Source: Actinomycetales bacterium Actino_02 (lineage in GTDB: Bacteria > Actinomycetota > Actinomycetes > Propionibacteriales > Propionibacteriaceae). From it: DNA of 64,000 nt. The notes under the pieces were generated by a model, which did no database searches, was not told the origin of the DNA, and saw nothing but the letters and a program-made list of their open reading frames with translations. Location of the stretch: contig LUYM01000020.1 in NCBI GenBank assembly GCA_001603275.1, forward strand, positions 62,001 to 126,000, read 5' to 3'. A program made the translations under genes and the position numbers. Each line of letters opens with the position of its first letter. The first letter of the stretch is position 1. Below, in pieces: positions 9,128 to 18,115 of the stretch.

Positions 9128-9188
9128 CCGGGCTAAGTACATCGACCCGAACCCCGGGCTCACCCGAGGTCGCTGAGGGATCGCCGGG

Positions 9189-9194
9189 TACAAT
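9189..9194 (+). promoter_or_regulatory. Candidate -10 element TACAAT upstream of the desaturase gene
   Basis: A good -10 hexamer in the 137-bp gap, 71 bp before the desaturase GTG. The -35 is not recognisable. Low confidence. Confidence 0.3.
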
Positions 9195-9264
9195 CGAATT
9201 AGCAATCGGCAACCGCCCTTGGCTTCCAGGCCCACTAACGGGCCATCCAGCGAGTGGGTGCCCA

Positions 9265-10368
9265 GTGGCCGTGCTTTCCTCAACCGCATTCAGTCCCGAA
9301 CGACCCGCGCCCGGCTACCAGGACCAGACCTCATTCCCTGTTCTGGCGAGGGCCTTCATCGAAGTGTCCGACCAAGCGAAGAGCCAAGGCCTGCTCGGCC
9401 GGGCCCGCTGGTTCTACCTTCTTGTCGGCGGAGCGGTCGGAGCCGGCCTCCTGGGATCCTTGACCGGTCTGGTGTTGCTGGGCGATAGCTGGTGGCAGCT
9501 GCTGATCGCCGCCGCCCTGGGAGTCGTGCTGACCCAGGTCGCCTTCCTTGCTCACGAGGCCGCGCACCGTCAGATTCTGATGACTGGTCCGGGCAACGAC
9601 CGTCTGGCCCGGCTGCTGGCCGCAGGAGTGGTCGGGATCAGCTACTCCTGGTGGGACTCCAAACACTCCCGGCATCACGCCAACCCGAACCGGGTGGGAC
9701 GCGATCCCGACATCGAGGCTGACACCATCTCGTTCCTCGACGAAGAGGCGGCCACCACCACAGGCTTTCGTCGGCTGCTGGTCCGCCGACAGGGCTGGCT
9801 GTTCTTCCCGCTGCTCACCCTTGAGGGGCTCAACCTGCACTATCAGGGACTCAAGCACCTGATGCAACGCGGTGAAGTGCGCGGGCGATGGCTGGAACTG
9901 GGTCTGATCGCCGGGCGCTTCGCGATTCTGTTGGGGCTGGTGTTTTGGCTGCTGCCGCTCGGGATCGCCTTCGCGTTCCTGGGCGTCCAACTGGCGGTGT
10001 TCGGCGTCTACATGGGCGCCTCGTTCGCACCCAATCACAAGGGGATGCCGGTGATCGACCGAGCCGCGAAACTCGACTTCTTCACCAAACAGGTGCGCAC
10101 CTCGCGCAACATCGCCGGCGGCTGGTGGGCCACCTGGCTGATGGGCGGCCTGAACTACCAGATCGAGCATCACCTGTTCCCGAACATGCCCCGACCGCAT
10201 CTGGCGCGCGCCCGGGTGATCGTCAAGGCCCAATGCGAGCGGCTCGACGTTCCCTACACCGAGACCAGCCTGTGGCGCTCGTATGCGATCGTCATCGGCT
10301 ATCTGAACCGGGTCGGGCTCGCTGCACGAGACCCGTTCGAGTGCCCGATGCACTCCTTGCGCCGCTAG
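9265..10368 (+). CDS. Membrane fatty-acid desaturase (acyl-lipid/acyl-CoA type)
   Basis: A 367-residue integral membrane di-iron enzyme with three histidine boxes: HEAAH (97-101), HSRHH (134-138) and QIEHH (299-303, followed by LFPNMPRPHL). Hydrophobic pairs lie around 51-95 and 190-255. The QIEHH box is typical of front-end-type acyl-lipid desaturases, also found in actinobacterial homologues. It introduces a double bond into fatty acyl chains using O2 and reduced ferredoxin or cytochrome, adjusting membrane fluidity. No fused cytochrome b5 domain is present. GTG at 9265 is used; a second GTG at 9271 is possible. Confidence 0.9.
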   Translation: MAVLSSTAFSPERPAPGYQDQTSFPVLARAFIEVSDQAKSQGLLGRARWFYLLVGGAVGAGLLGSLTGLVLLGDSWWQLLIAAALGVVLTQVAFLAHEAAHRQILMTGPGNDRLARLLAAGVVGISYSWWDSKHSRHHANPNRVGRDPDIEADTISFLDEEAATTTGFRRLLVRRQGWLFFPLLTLEGLNLHYQGLKHLMQRGEVRGRWLELGLIAGRFAILLGLVFWLLPLGIAFAFLGVQLAVFGVYMGASFAPNHKGMPVIDRAAKLDFFTKQVRTSRNIAGGWWATWLMGGLNYQIEHHLFPNMPRPHLARARVIVKAQCERLDVPYTETSLWRSYAIVIGYLNRVGLAARDPFECPMHSLRR

Positions 10369-10396
10369 CGCCTCCCGCCGGCCCCGCCCGGTCGGG

Positions 10397-11857
10397 TCAG
10401 CGCCACCGCATGGCGGCCAGGAGAGCGTCCACCTCGACCCAGGCGACCCTGATCCGGTCGTCGGCGATCCCGTACGGCAGCCACAGGACGCCGTCATGGA
10501 CGATTCCGCCGCAGCTGTAGGCCACATTCGGCACGTAGCCGTTGCGGCGCTCACCTTCGGTCTGGATGAGTGGCTGGGGCAACGTCGCCAGCACACGGCG
10601 CGGATCGTCAAGGTCGAGCAGGATCGCGCCGATGCAGTAGGTCCGCATCGGTCCCACGCCGTGGGTCAGCACCAGCCAGCCGCGCTCGGTCTCGATCGGC
10701 GAGCCGCAGTTGCCGCTCTGCACGGCGTCCCACAGGTACTCCGGACGGTAGACCGGCTCCTCGGCCGACCAGTCCAGGCCATCCTCCGAGCTGGTCAGGC
10801 TGACGGTCTCGCCGTCGCTGCGGCCCAGGGCGAGCAGCCGCCCGCCGACCGGTCGCGGGAACAGGGCCATTCCCTTGGCTTGGACCGCAGGTCCGGTCAA
10901 TCGGCGAATGTCGAAGGTGCGGAAGTCGGTGGTCACGATCAGCCGGGTGGCGATCGCCTGGCCGTTGTAGGCGGTGTAGGTACCGCGGAACTCGGTGCGT
11001 CCGGCGTCGTCACTGAACTGGACGAAACGGGCATCCTCGATGCCGTGGCTCTCCTCGTCGGCCACCGGCAGGAGAACGCGCTGGCTGAGACCGCTCTGTT
11101 CGCTGAAGCATGCCTGATAGCCGGAGCCGGCGATCATCCGGATCATCCCTAGCTGGGCGTGGGCGTCTGGCTGCCGCAGCAATGGCTCCCGCAGTTGCTG
11201 GATGGCCTCCTCGATGGCGCTACTGCCGAATGTCTCCGGCAGCGCCTGACTGATCGCGTGGGCCAGCTCATCGGTATGGCCGGAGCTTCCCACGGCGCGA
11301 AGCAGATGGCCCTTGGTCCACTGGCCTTCGCTGATCTGCGGCAGCTCAAGGGGCTGGTGACGCTTGCTGAACTCCCAGGTGTGCCCGGGGCCGACGATCG
11401 CTTCGGCGAACTGGATCGAGGACAGGTGGAACTCCCCGATCGAGCGCAGCGAGAGGACAAGGCGCAGTTGGCCCTTCTTGAGGCCGGTCTGGTCGGGGTG
11501 AGGCACCGCACTGGGGTTGCACAAGGCGGTTCCCTCAACGCCGAACTCGGCAGTGAACGCCGAGCCGACAAGCAGGGAAAGATCGTCGCTGAGTGCGGGG
11601 GCCTCAATGGAACGGACCATTTCGGCGTTGCGTCTCAGGATCGCGGCGAGCCCTGTGTGGCGAGCGCCGAATCGCTCCAGTACCGCGGACGCCTCGGCCG
11701 CCAGCTCCGCGGCCGGCGTGGCTAGGACCCGCTCCAGCACAGCCTCGGTACGTGAGCTGCCGCCGGGGGTGCTGCCACCGGGCAGGAACAGCCGGGCAAC
11801 GACTCGGGACGGATCCGGATCCAGCTGTGCACCAGAGTCCTGCGCGAGGGCCTTCAT
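10397..11857 (-). CDS. GH130-family glycoside phosphorylase-like protein
   Basis: 486 residues from the ATG at 11857. The C-terminal ~330 residues show the five-bladed propeller signatures of GH130: GIEDARFVQF, GTYTAYNG, MALFPRPVGG, LTHGVGPMRTYCIGAILLDLDDP and YVPNVAYSCG. GH130 enzymes phosphorolyse or hydrolyse beta-mannosides, giving mannose-1-phosphate. The N-terminal ~150 residues match the longer actinobacterial type. The ATGA overlap with the preceding gene fixes the start and makes the three-gene carbohydrate operon translationally coupled. The specific linkage cut is unknown. Confidence 0.85.
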   Translation of the reverse strand: MKALAQDSGAQLDPDPSRVVARLFLPGGSTPGGSSRTEAVLERVLATPAAELAAEASAVLERFGARHTGLAAILRRNAEMVRSIEAPALSDDLSLLVGSAFTAEFGVEGTALCNPSAVPHPDQTGLKKGQLRLVLSLRSIGEFHLSSIQFAEAIVGPGHTWEFSKRHQPLELPQISEGQWTKGHLLRAVGSSGHTDELAHAISQALPETFGSSAIEEAIQQLREPLLRQPDAHAQLGMIRMIAGSGYQACFSEQSGLSQRVLLPVADEESHGIEDARFVQFSDDAGRTEFRGTYTAYNGQAIATRLIVTTDFRTFDIRRLTGPAVQAKGMALFPRPVGGRLLALGRSDGETVSLTSSEDGLDWSAEEPVYRPEYLWDAVQSGNCGSPIETERGWLVLTHGVGPMRTYCIGAILLDLDDPRRVLATLPQPLIQTEGERRNGYVPNVAYSCGGIVHDGVLWLPYGIADDRIRVAWVEVDALLAAMRWR

Positions 11858-12885
11858 CGACGCACTGCGGTGATCGAGATGGCGCACTGCAGCGTGCTCA
11901 AGGCGGCAAGGGTGGACTCGGCTCCGCAGTTGCTGTTTCGGCCGAAGTGCTCCAGGCCGTCATGGCCGGCCCCGACCGCAGCGTCGTACATCATGGCGCG
12001 GGAGTCGTTCTCGCCGATGAACCAGCCCCAGGCTCGTCGCACACCGTGCACCCAGGACAGGTCGCCGGTGACTTCGAAGGCGTGCAGACACGCCTGGGCG
12101 ATGGCGGCGGCCTCGATTGGCTGCTGGTCCCACAGTGGATGTGGGTCGTCCGGACCTCGGCCGGAGGTGCCGGCCAGGGAGAGCCAACCCTGCGCCCCCG
12201 TCTCCAGTTCGAGCAGAGTCTGCAGCATCGCCAATCCATGACGCACCGTCACCGGTTGGCGCAAGGTGATGCCGCCGACGATCAGGGCATCGCACAAGCT
12301 CGCGTTCGCATACCGCAGGCGCGGCTCGGGCCAGTTCCATTGCGATCCCGGCCGGCGGGGGATGAGGTCCAGACAGTCGCTCAGCAGCACGCGCACCGGG
12401 TCGGCCTCGGGGCGCACCCGCAGGAGGTCGCAGGCGCCGAGAGCGGCGAACGCGGCCGAACGGATATGCGGTGTCCGGGTCTTGGCCGCCCTGGCGAACG
12501 CCCGGATGGCCCTGGTCTGGTAGCCGGCCGTGGGAGCGAAGCGTGCCGCCGAGCCGAGGCCGCCGAGGGTACGTCCCCACCAGTCGCCGACGCCGGGCTC
12601 GTCGGTCCACTTTCCGTCGCTCGACATTCGGTTGTGCACCATGCCGTCTGCAGTTACCGCACGGTCGAGGAAGCCGAGGTAGACGCCGGTCAGCCGGTCG
12701 AGGCGAGCATCGGTGGATGCGTGCCGAATCACCACGCTGAGCGCTCGACCTACGTCGTCGCTGCAGTAGCCGTGCTCAATGCGTGGCTCTTTGCCCTTGG
12801 CATGCTCGAACATCCCGTGTCGATCCGACATGGCGATGACGTGCTCGAAGCAGGGGGTGGGAAGGCGATGTGACGACGTTGTCAT
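11854..12885 (-). CDS. Glycosidase-like (alpha/alpha)-toroid protein of the GT4-GH130 operon
   Basis: 343 residues, no signal peptide. It has a repeated helical pattern with aromatic/acidic loops: HGYCSDDVGRAL (~34-45), DWWGRTLGGLG, NWPEPRLRYANA, HPLWDQQPIEAAAIAQAC, FGRNSNCGAESTLAAL. These recall six-hairpin toroid glycoside-active enzymes such as epimerase/mannosidase folds, but I cannot assign a family. The start is the ATG at 12885, inside an ATGA overlap with the glycosyltransferase stop; the longer upstream frame overlaps that gene and is rejected. Its place between GT4 and GH130 suggests that it processes the same glycan, probably mannose-containing. Confidence 0.75.
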   Translation of the reverse strand: MTTSSHRLPTPCFEHVIAMSDRHGMFEHAKGKEPRIEHGYCSDDVGRALSVVIRHASTDARLDRLTGVYLGFLDRAVTADGMVHNRMSSDGKWTDEPGVGDWWGRTLGGLGSAARFAPTAGYQTRAIRAFARAAKTRTPHIRSAAFAALGACDLLRVRPEADPVRVLLSDCLDLIPRRPGSQWNWPEPRLRYANASLCDALIVGGITLRQPVTVRHGLAMLQTLLELETGAQGWLSLAGTSGRGPDDPHPLWDQQPIEAAAIAQACLHAFEVTGDLSWVHGVRRAWGWFIGENDSRAMMYDAAVGAGHDGLEHFGRNSNCGAESTLAALSTLQCAISITAVRR

Positions 12886-14018
12886 GCCGAGAGGCTCTTT
12901 TGGAGGGTGGCCGGCACGAGCGCACGGTAGCGGACGGCAACCTTGGCCCAGCTGTTCTTGCTGGCGTCCTTGCGCGCGCGGGCCAGCGCTGAAGCGGCCT
13001 GGCTCGGATCGCTCAGCGCGGCCCGGATGGCTTTCGCAATATCGGACGGACTCTGCCGCTCCACCAAGTAACCGCGGTTGTCGGAGAGAAGCTCGACGGC
13101 GTGCGGGAAGCGGGTTGCGATCACGATCTTGCCGGCCGCAACGGCCTCGGCCAGCACACCCGAAGTGGACTGGTCTGCGGAATCGTAGGGCAGCAGGACG
13201 ATGTCGGCGCCAGCAACACGTGCGGCCAACCGGCTGGTCTCCTGATAGCGGCCGTCGATCTGAATGTCGCCGGCAATACCCAGTTCTCGGGCCAGCGCGA
13301 TCAGGGAGGTACGGTAGCTCTCGCCATGCTCGCGCAGGACCTTTGGGTGGGTCTGGCCGAGTACCTGGTAACGGGCTCTGGGCTCGAGGTCGGTCAGGTC
13401 GGCCATCGCTCGGATTCCCCACTCGATTCCCTTGCCGGGCCCCAGGAGTCCCCAGGTGAGCACCGTCGGACCCTCTGATGCCTCGGCGTTGGGCGCATCT
13501 ACCCAGGGATCCACCCCGTGTGGGATCAGGTGAACCTTGTCGGCGTTGATCGCATACGCCGAGGCCAGCACCTCCTGCCCTCGGCGGGTCATCACCACGA
13601 CGGCATCGGCGAAGCCACAAGCGACGTTGAGCACCTCGCGCTGATGGGCGGTCGGCTCGGCCAGCACCGTGTGGAGCACGATGATGATCGGCTTGCGTAC
13701 CCGGGCCAGGACGTCGAGCACCTCATCGCCGTCGGGGCCGCCGTAGATCCCGTACTCGTGCTGAACGATTACCACGTCGCACTGATTCAGCTGAACAGCC
13801 GCCTCCCGGATGCTCTGTGGGTTGTCGGGATGCAGCATGCCGGCTAGGCGGATGCGAGGCTCGGGCAGGGAAGGTCCGGCCGGGACCAGGTCGTCCACTC
13901 GGACCACGACGCAGTTGTCCGGGCCACCTGAGCAGATGGCTCGCGCCAGCGCAGCAGTGAAGGTGGCTAGACCGCAACGGGTCGGGGGGAAGGTGCTCAG
14001 AAATCCATAGGTTGTCAT
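12882..14018 (-). CDS. GT4-family glycosyltransferase
   Basis: 378-residue GT-B enzyme. The N-terminal domain starts YGFLSTFPPTRCGLATFT, with the glycine-rich acceptor loop. It also has VIVQHEYGIYGG (~93-104), HTVLAEPT, HLIPHGVDP, and a C-terminal donor-binding domain with TWGLLGPGKGIEW (~184-196) and the PYDSADQSTSGVLAEAVAAG nucleotide-sugar site containing the ExxxxG region. It probably transfers mannose or another hexose from a nucleotide donor in the cytoplasm. First gene of the minus-strand operon; its stop overlaps the next start. Confidence 0.9.
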   Translation of the reverse strand: MTTYGFLSTFPPTRCGLATFTAALARAICSGGPDNCVVVRVDDLVPAGPSLPEPRIRLAGMLHPDNPQSIREAAVQLNQCDVVIVQHEYGIYGGPDGDEVLDVLARVRKPIIIVLHTVLAEPTAHQREVLNVACGFADAVVVMTRRGQEVLASAYAINADKVHLIPHGVDPWVDAPNAEASEGPTVLTWGLLGPGKGIEWGIRAMADLTDLEPRARYQVLGQTHPKVLREHGESYRTSLIALARELGIAGDIQIDGRYQETSRLAARVAGADIVLLPYDSADQSTSGVLAEAVAAGKIVIATRFPHAVELLSDNRGYLVERQSPSDIAKAIRAALSDPSQAASALARARKDASKNSWAKVAVRYRALVPATLQKSLSA

Positions 14019-14456
14019 GACCGGGGGTCCGTCCGTCCTGGATCAACGACGCGCCGCGCCATCAATCAGCGCCGGAACGTCTGCCAGCCGGCACCTCCCG
14101 GGAGACCGCGGTCAGCGATCCGGTGGGTGCAACGGCGACCATCTCGCGACGCGCTGCTTGCGCCCTTCATTCGAGTATAGCTGGCGGCCTCAAGGCGGAG
14201 CCTGCCGTGGTCGGCCGCGATGAGGCAGGCTGGGTGCGCCAGGGCCCGGCCGTCACGGGCCGACGGAGTTCTCCACGGAGTCGGGTCCCCCGTTCGAAGG
14301 ACGGCCTCGCCATCATCCGAATGGGGGACAGAATTCCTCGTCCGGGTTGGCTATCGTGGCTTGCAGACAGATTGATCCGCTGCCCGCTGGCCCGCTGAGG
14401 CCGGGAGGGCGGTCTGGGTCGTCGTGATCAATGTCCAGGGGGAGGACAGCATTTTC
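14019..14456. other. 438-bp intergenic region between divergent GT4 and pilin-like genes
   Basis: No coding potential that I trust. The only clear structure is a long-loop inverted repeat at 14285-14329. I saw no riboswitch signature. It presumably holds both divergent promoters. Confidence 0.5.
14285..14329. repeat. Inverted repeat GTCCCCCGTTC / GAATGGGGGAC
   Basis: 11-bp arms (14285-14295, 14319-14329) with one G.U pair and a 23-nt loop. It lies 128 bp upstream of the pilin-like start. Possible leader hairpin or regulator site. Confidence 0.35.
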
Positions 14457-15224
14457 ATGTTTGGCTTTCGCGCGCGCTCGCAGCGTGGGGTGACCACCGT
14501 CGAATACCTGATCATCGTGGCCGGCATCGCCTTGGTGGCGGTGGTGGGGGCAGGCAAGATCGGGCTGGGGGTGTCGTCCAATCTGTGTCAGACCAGCAAC
14601 TCTTTGGGTGCGAACAGTGACTGCAGCAACCCGCTCACGCCCGCCTCGCCGTCCGCTTCAGAGTCGACCTCGACTGCAGCGGTGCCCGGCGGCACGGGAG
14701 GTTCGGGCGGATCGTCCGGCACGTCCACTGCGTCCAGCACGCCGACTGCGTCCAGCACGTCTGCTCCGGTCACCGATGCCGGGACCGGCTCGGTGAGCTC
14801 GCCGAGCGCGACTCCGACGCCGACGAACTCGCCGGGCTCAATGACCTACAACACCGCCATCATCGACCAGGACGGGAAGCTCTCCGATCTTTCGGTGCGG
14901 TTCAACCTCGGCTGGTTCCCGAGCAACTGGAACCAGGTCAGCTACCCGACCACGATGACCATGGACGTCACCTGGAGCCCTGCGCTCGCGGTGGATCAGG
15001 TGATTACTGGTTCGGACGGCACCTGGACCTACACCCTGATCGAGCCGGGCAAGATGCGGTTGACCCGGACGGGCAACTTCGACACCAGCGGTTTCCAGCC
15101 TGAGCCGGAGATCCTGCTGGTCAAGCCGAGTACTCGGCAGGACGTCCAGGTGTCGTTCAGTGCCTCCGCGCCGAACAGCCCGACGCTGACCCGGACCGCC
15201 TCCACGACCTCGATCCCGTACTGA
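14457..15224 (+). CDS. Orphan Flp/type IV pilin-like protein with Ser/Thr linker
   Basis: 255 residues. The N-terminus FGFRARSQRGVTTVEYLIIVAGIALVAVV... matches a class-III prepilin: basic leader, Gly before the cleavage point, Glu at +5 of the mature chain, then a ~20-residue hydrophobic helix. Residues ~55-130 are a Ser/Thr/Pro-rich linker. The C-terminal ~125 residues look like a beta-domain (FNLGWFPSNW, WTYTLIEPG). The ATG at 14457 is chosen because GGGGAGGAC lies ten bases upstream. No tad/pil assembly genes are nearby, so export and cleavage would depend on a distant locus. Probably a surface-displayed pseudopilin or anchored exoprotein. Confidence 0.7.
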   Translation: MFGFRARSQRGVTTVEYLIIVAGIALVAVVGAGKIGLGVSSNLCQTSNSLGANSDCSNPLTPASPSASESTSTAAVPGGTGGSGGSSGTSTASSTPTASSTSAPVTDAGTGSVSSPSATPTPTNSPGSMTYNTAIIDQDGKLSDLSVRFNLGWFPSNWNQVSYPTTMTMDVTWSPALAVDQVITGSDGTWTYTLIEPGKMRLTRTGNFDTSGFQPEPEILLVKPSTRQDVQVSFSASAPNSPTLTRTASTTSIPY

Positions 15225-15227
15225 GCC

Positions 15228-16697
15228 CTACTTCTTCCAGAACTGGTGGTACAGCTCCTTCGACGGTGAGTTGAGCAGGGCGGCATAGTCGAACTTCGAC
15301 AGCGACAGCATGCTGCCCTCGAGGTGGCGATCGCCGATCAGGGATACGCCCAGGCCGGCTCGCCCGTCGGGAGTGCCGAGGCCGATCAGCTCGAGCGTGG
15401 TCGGCAGCAGGCTCAGCTGGTCGGCGCGCTCCCGGTTGAAGCCGGTGATGCCGTCCGGGCTCCACACCCGGCAGATGATCGTCCGATCCTTTTGGGCGTC
15501 GAGCTCGGCCTTGAAGAAGCCGCCCTCGGAGGTCGCCTTGAGGTGGTCGCCCATGACGACGACCACGGTGTCGTCGAGGAAGTCGTTGTCGCGCAGGTAG
15601 TTCAGGACGCGTCCGGTGGCGCGCATCGAGCACTGGATCGCGGTTGCCATCGCCACATCGTCATTGGTGGTGCAGGTCGGGTAGACCCCGCCCGGCTCGT
15701 GGGTGTCCAGGGTGAGCATGGTCAGGTTGAAGGGACGCCCCGACTCCCGCAGCCGGCGCAGCTGATCGATTGCATAGGTGGCCAGCTGATGATCCGAGAG
15801 CCCCCACACCGACACGTTCTGCCGCGGCTCGTTGGCGGCCTCCCAATCTTCGAGGCCGTAGACGAAGTCGTAGCCGTGATCGTGGAGGAAAGTGCCCTTG
15901 CCGGCGAACTTGGTGTTGGCACCACCGACGAAGACGCTGGTGTAGCCGGAGTCGTGCAGCACATCGCCGAGGCAGCGGGCGCCCGGTAGGTAGTGCTCGA
16001 CTTCCTCGCCGAACACGTTGTGGTTGACCTCAGGGGTGAGCAGCTCGCTCTTGACTGGGATCCCGCACTCGGTCCCGATCAGCCCAGCCATCGTCCAGCC
16101 ACCGCCGGGGAACTGCTCCAGGCCGTCGTAGCGATACCAGCCGGTGGTGGCCTGATCGAGATCTGCCAGCAGGTTCTCACCGAACAGGTCGGTCCGGTCG
16201 TAGGTGTTCTCGCCGGACTCCAGATAGATGGTGACCAGATTACGAGGCTGGGACACGCTGCGCTGGGCCTGCGGGACGACGTAGTAGGACGCAAAACTCG
16301 CATCGCCGAGCAGGGCTGCGGCGTACTGCGGTACTCCGGTCACGGTGAACAGGATCGCCAGAGCTACGCCGAGGCTGGCCGCCCCGAGAAGCATCGGATG
16401 GCGACGTGGCCGAGCATTCGTTGCTGAGTGGGTGGCCCGGCGCGACTGCAACAGGCCGGCCAGGACTGTCAGAACGGCGAGCGGGGCCACGATGCAGACC
16501 AGAATGGCTTCGGTGGCCAGCGAGGAGTTACCTGCACTCTCTCCCCGGAGATTCAGCAGCATCTGATCGAAGGTGATCTCACCGAAGCGGTAGCGAATCC
16601 AGCCGGCCAAGCACAGCATCACCGAGGCCGCACCGAACAGCACCCAGCGGACGATCACGGCCCACCGGGGCAGTCGCCCACCATCACGAGTTCTCAT
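15228..16697 (-). CDS. Membrane sulfatase-like phosphoglycerol transferase (OpgB/LTA-synthase type)
   Basis: 489 residues from the ATG at 16697. Membrane segments lie near 12-33, 62-82 and 102-122. They are followed by an extracytoplasmic sulfatase-fold domain with TIYLESGENTYDR (157-168; Glu160 metal ligand, Thr165 likely nucleophile), GGGWTMAGLIGTECG, VFVGGANTKFAG and VVMGDHLKA. The short hydrophobic N-terminus with RFGEITFDQMLLNLRG resembles OpgB/MdoB rather than full LtaS. It should transfer phosphoglycerol to a periplasmic-side glycan or lipid anchor. It ends 3 bp from the convergent pilin-like gene. A TTG at 16718 is an alternative start. Acceptor unknown. Confidence 0.85.
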   Translation of the reverse strand: MRTRDGGRLPRWAVIVRWVLFGAASVMLCLAGWIRYRFGEITFDQMLLNLRGESAGNSSLATEAILVCIVAPLAVLTVLAGLLQSRRATHSATNARPRRHPMLLGAASLGVALAILFTVTGVPQYAAALLGDASFASYYVVPQAQRSVSQPRNLVTIYLESGENTYDRTDLFGENLLADLDQATTGWYRYDGLEQFPGGGWTMAGLIGTECGIPVKSELLTPEVNHNVFGEEVEHYLPGARCLGDVLHDSGYTSVFVGGANTKFAGKGTFLHDHGYDFVYGLEDWEAANEPRQNVSVWGLSDHQLATYAIDQLRRLRESGRPFNLTMLTLDTHEPGGVYPTCTTNDDVAMATAIQCSMRATGRVLNYLRDNDFLDDTVVVVMGDHLKATSEGGFFKAELDAQKDRTIICRVWSPDGITGFNRERADQLSLLPTTLELIGLGTPDGRAGLGVSLIGDRHLEGSMLSLSKFDYAALLNSPSKELYHQFWKK

Positions 16698-16911
16698 TGC
16701 GGCCAACAAGGCTACCAACCTTGTCGTGGTCGGCCCTATCCGGCGGGCCGACCACGGACCATCGCGTCTTCACCGAACCGATTGCCAACGTTCACCTAGC
16801 GGCAGCCGAGTGTTGTCAGGGCCTGGATAGGTTGCGGCCGAGATGGCTTGCGTCTTCTCCCCAGGTGGCGGTCCCCGCCGCCTGCGTCGATCGAGAATCG
16901 AAAGGTCTTCC

Positions 16912-18087
16912 ATGATCCAGAACCTGACTTCGCGCAGGTTTGTCGGCATCTCCGCCGTCGCTGTGGCAGCCGCCCTCGCGCTGAGCGGCTGCGCCTCCGC
17001 CGCCGCTCCGGCAGCCCCGGCCGCCTCGGGCGCCTCGGGCGGCTCCTCTGCGTCGGCCGCGCCGTCGACGAATGCGTCCACCGCGGCCAGCCTCACCGAC
17101 TTTGGCAGCCTGGCCAACCTCGAAGCAGCCGCCAAGGCCGAAGGTGCACTGAATGTGATCGCCCTGCCGCGTGACTGGGCCAACTACGGCGAGATCATCG
17201 ACGCCTTCAAGGCCAAGTACCCCGAGATCACCGTCAACGAGCAGTCCCCGGACGTTTCCAGCGCCGAGGAGATCCAGGCTGCCAAGACCAATGAGGGCCT
17301 GGACACCGCCCCCGACGTCTTCGACATCGGCTTGGCCGTCGCCCTGCAGAACAAGGACCTGTTCGCTCCCTACAAGGTGGCGACCTGGGCCGACATTCCC
17401 GATGCGCTCAAGGACGCCGACGGCAAGTTCTACGGCGACTACGGCGGCTACATGTCGGTGGGCTACGACTCGGCGAAGTTCCCGGCCCCGACCACCATCG
17501 AGGACCTGCTGAAGCCGGAGTACAAGGGTGCGGTTGCCATCAACGGTGACCCGACCCAGGCCGGCGCGGCCTTCGCGGCCGTGGGCCTGGCCACCGTCCA
17601 GACCGGCGGCACCTTGGACGACTTCAGCGCCGGCATCGACTTCTTCTCCAAGTTGGCCAAGGCGGGCAACCTGCTGAAGGTGGACGTCACCACGGCCACC
17701 GTCGCCAGTGGCGAGACCCCGGTCGTGTTCGACTGGGACTACCTGAACGCCTCGCACAAGAAGGACAAGCCGAGCTGGAAGGTCGTCGTGTTCCCGGGCA
17801 AGGGCTACGCCGGCTACTACAACCAGGCGATCAACGCCAAGGCTGCACACCCGGCCGCGGCTCGGCTCTGGGAGGAGTTCCTGTACTCCGACCAGGTGCA
17901 GAACCTGTGGCTGGCCGGCGGGGCTCGTCCGATTCGGATGGAGGCCATGACCAAGGCCGGAACGATCGATGCCAAGCTGGCTGCCGCGCTTCCGGCGGCT
18001 CCGTCGGAGACCCTGGTGGCCTCGGAGGCGCAGAGCTCGGCGGCAGGCAAGCTGCTCGGCGAGAAGTGGGCGGCGGCGGTCAAGTGA
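16912..18087 (+). CDS. ABC transporter substrate-binding lipoprotein
   Basis: 391 residues. Lipoprotein signal with lipobox ALSGC (~24-28), followed by an Ala/Ser-rich linker and a family-1 bacterial solute-binding fold (EGALNVIALPRDWANYGEIIDAF; APDVFDIGLAVALQN; YGGYMSVGYDSAKFP; TTIEDLLKPEYKGAVAINGDP). The motif set is that of polyamine/iron/phosphonate-type binding proteins. The ATG at 16912 has AAAGG before it and directly precedes the signal. It is first in a four-gene importer operon with two permeases and an ATPase. Substrate not decidable from sequence. Confidence 0.88.
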   Translation: MIQNLTSRRFVGISAVAVAAALALSGCASAAAPAAPAASGASGGSSASAAPSTNASTAASLTDFGSLANLEAAAKAEGALNVIALPRDWANYGEIIDAFKAKYPEITVNEQSPDVSSAEEIQAAKTNEGLDTAPDVFDIGLAVALQNKDLFAPYKVATWADIPDALKDADGKFYGDYGGYMSVGYDSAKFPAPTTIEDLLKPEYKGAVAINGDPTQAGAAFAAVGLATVQTGGTLDDFSAGIDFFSKLAKAGNLLKVDVTTATVASGETPVVFDWDYLNASHKKDKPSWKVVVFPGKGYAGYYNQAINAKAAHPAAARLWEEFLYSDQVQNLWLAGGARPIRMEAMTKAGTIDAKLAAALPAAPSETLVASEAQSSAAGKLLGEKWAAAVK

Positions 18088-18115
18088 GCCTGATCGCTCT
18101 CGCAGCGAGGCACGC

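Noticed and set aside
14019-14456. Possible riboswitch upstream of the pilin-like gene
   Set aside because: Only one long-loop inverted repeat; no conserved aptamer core that I can recognise.
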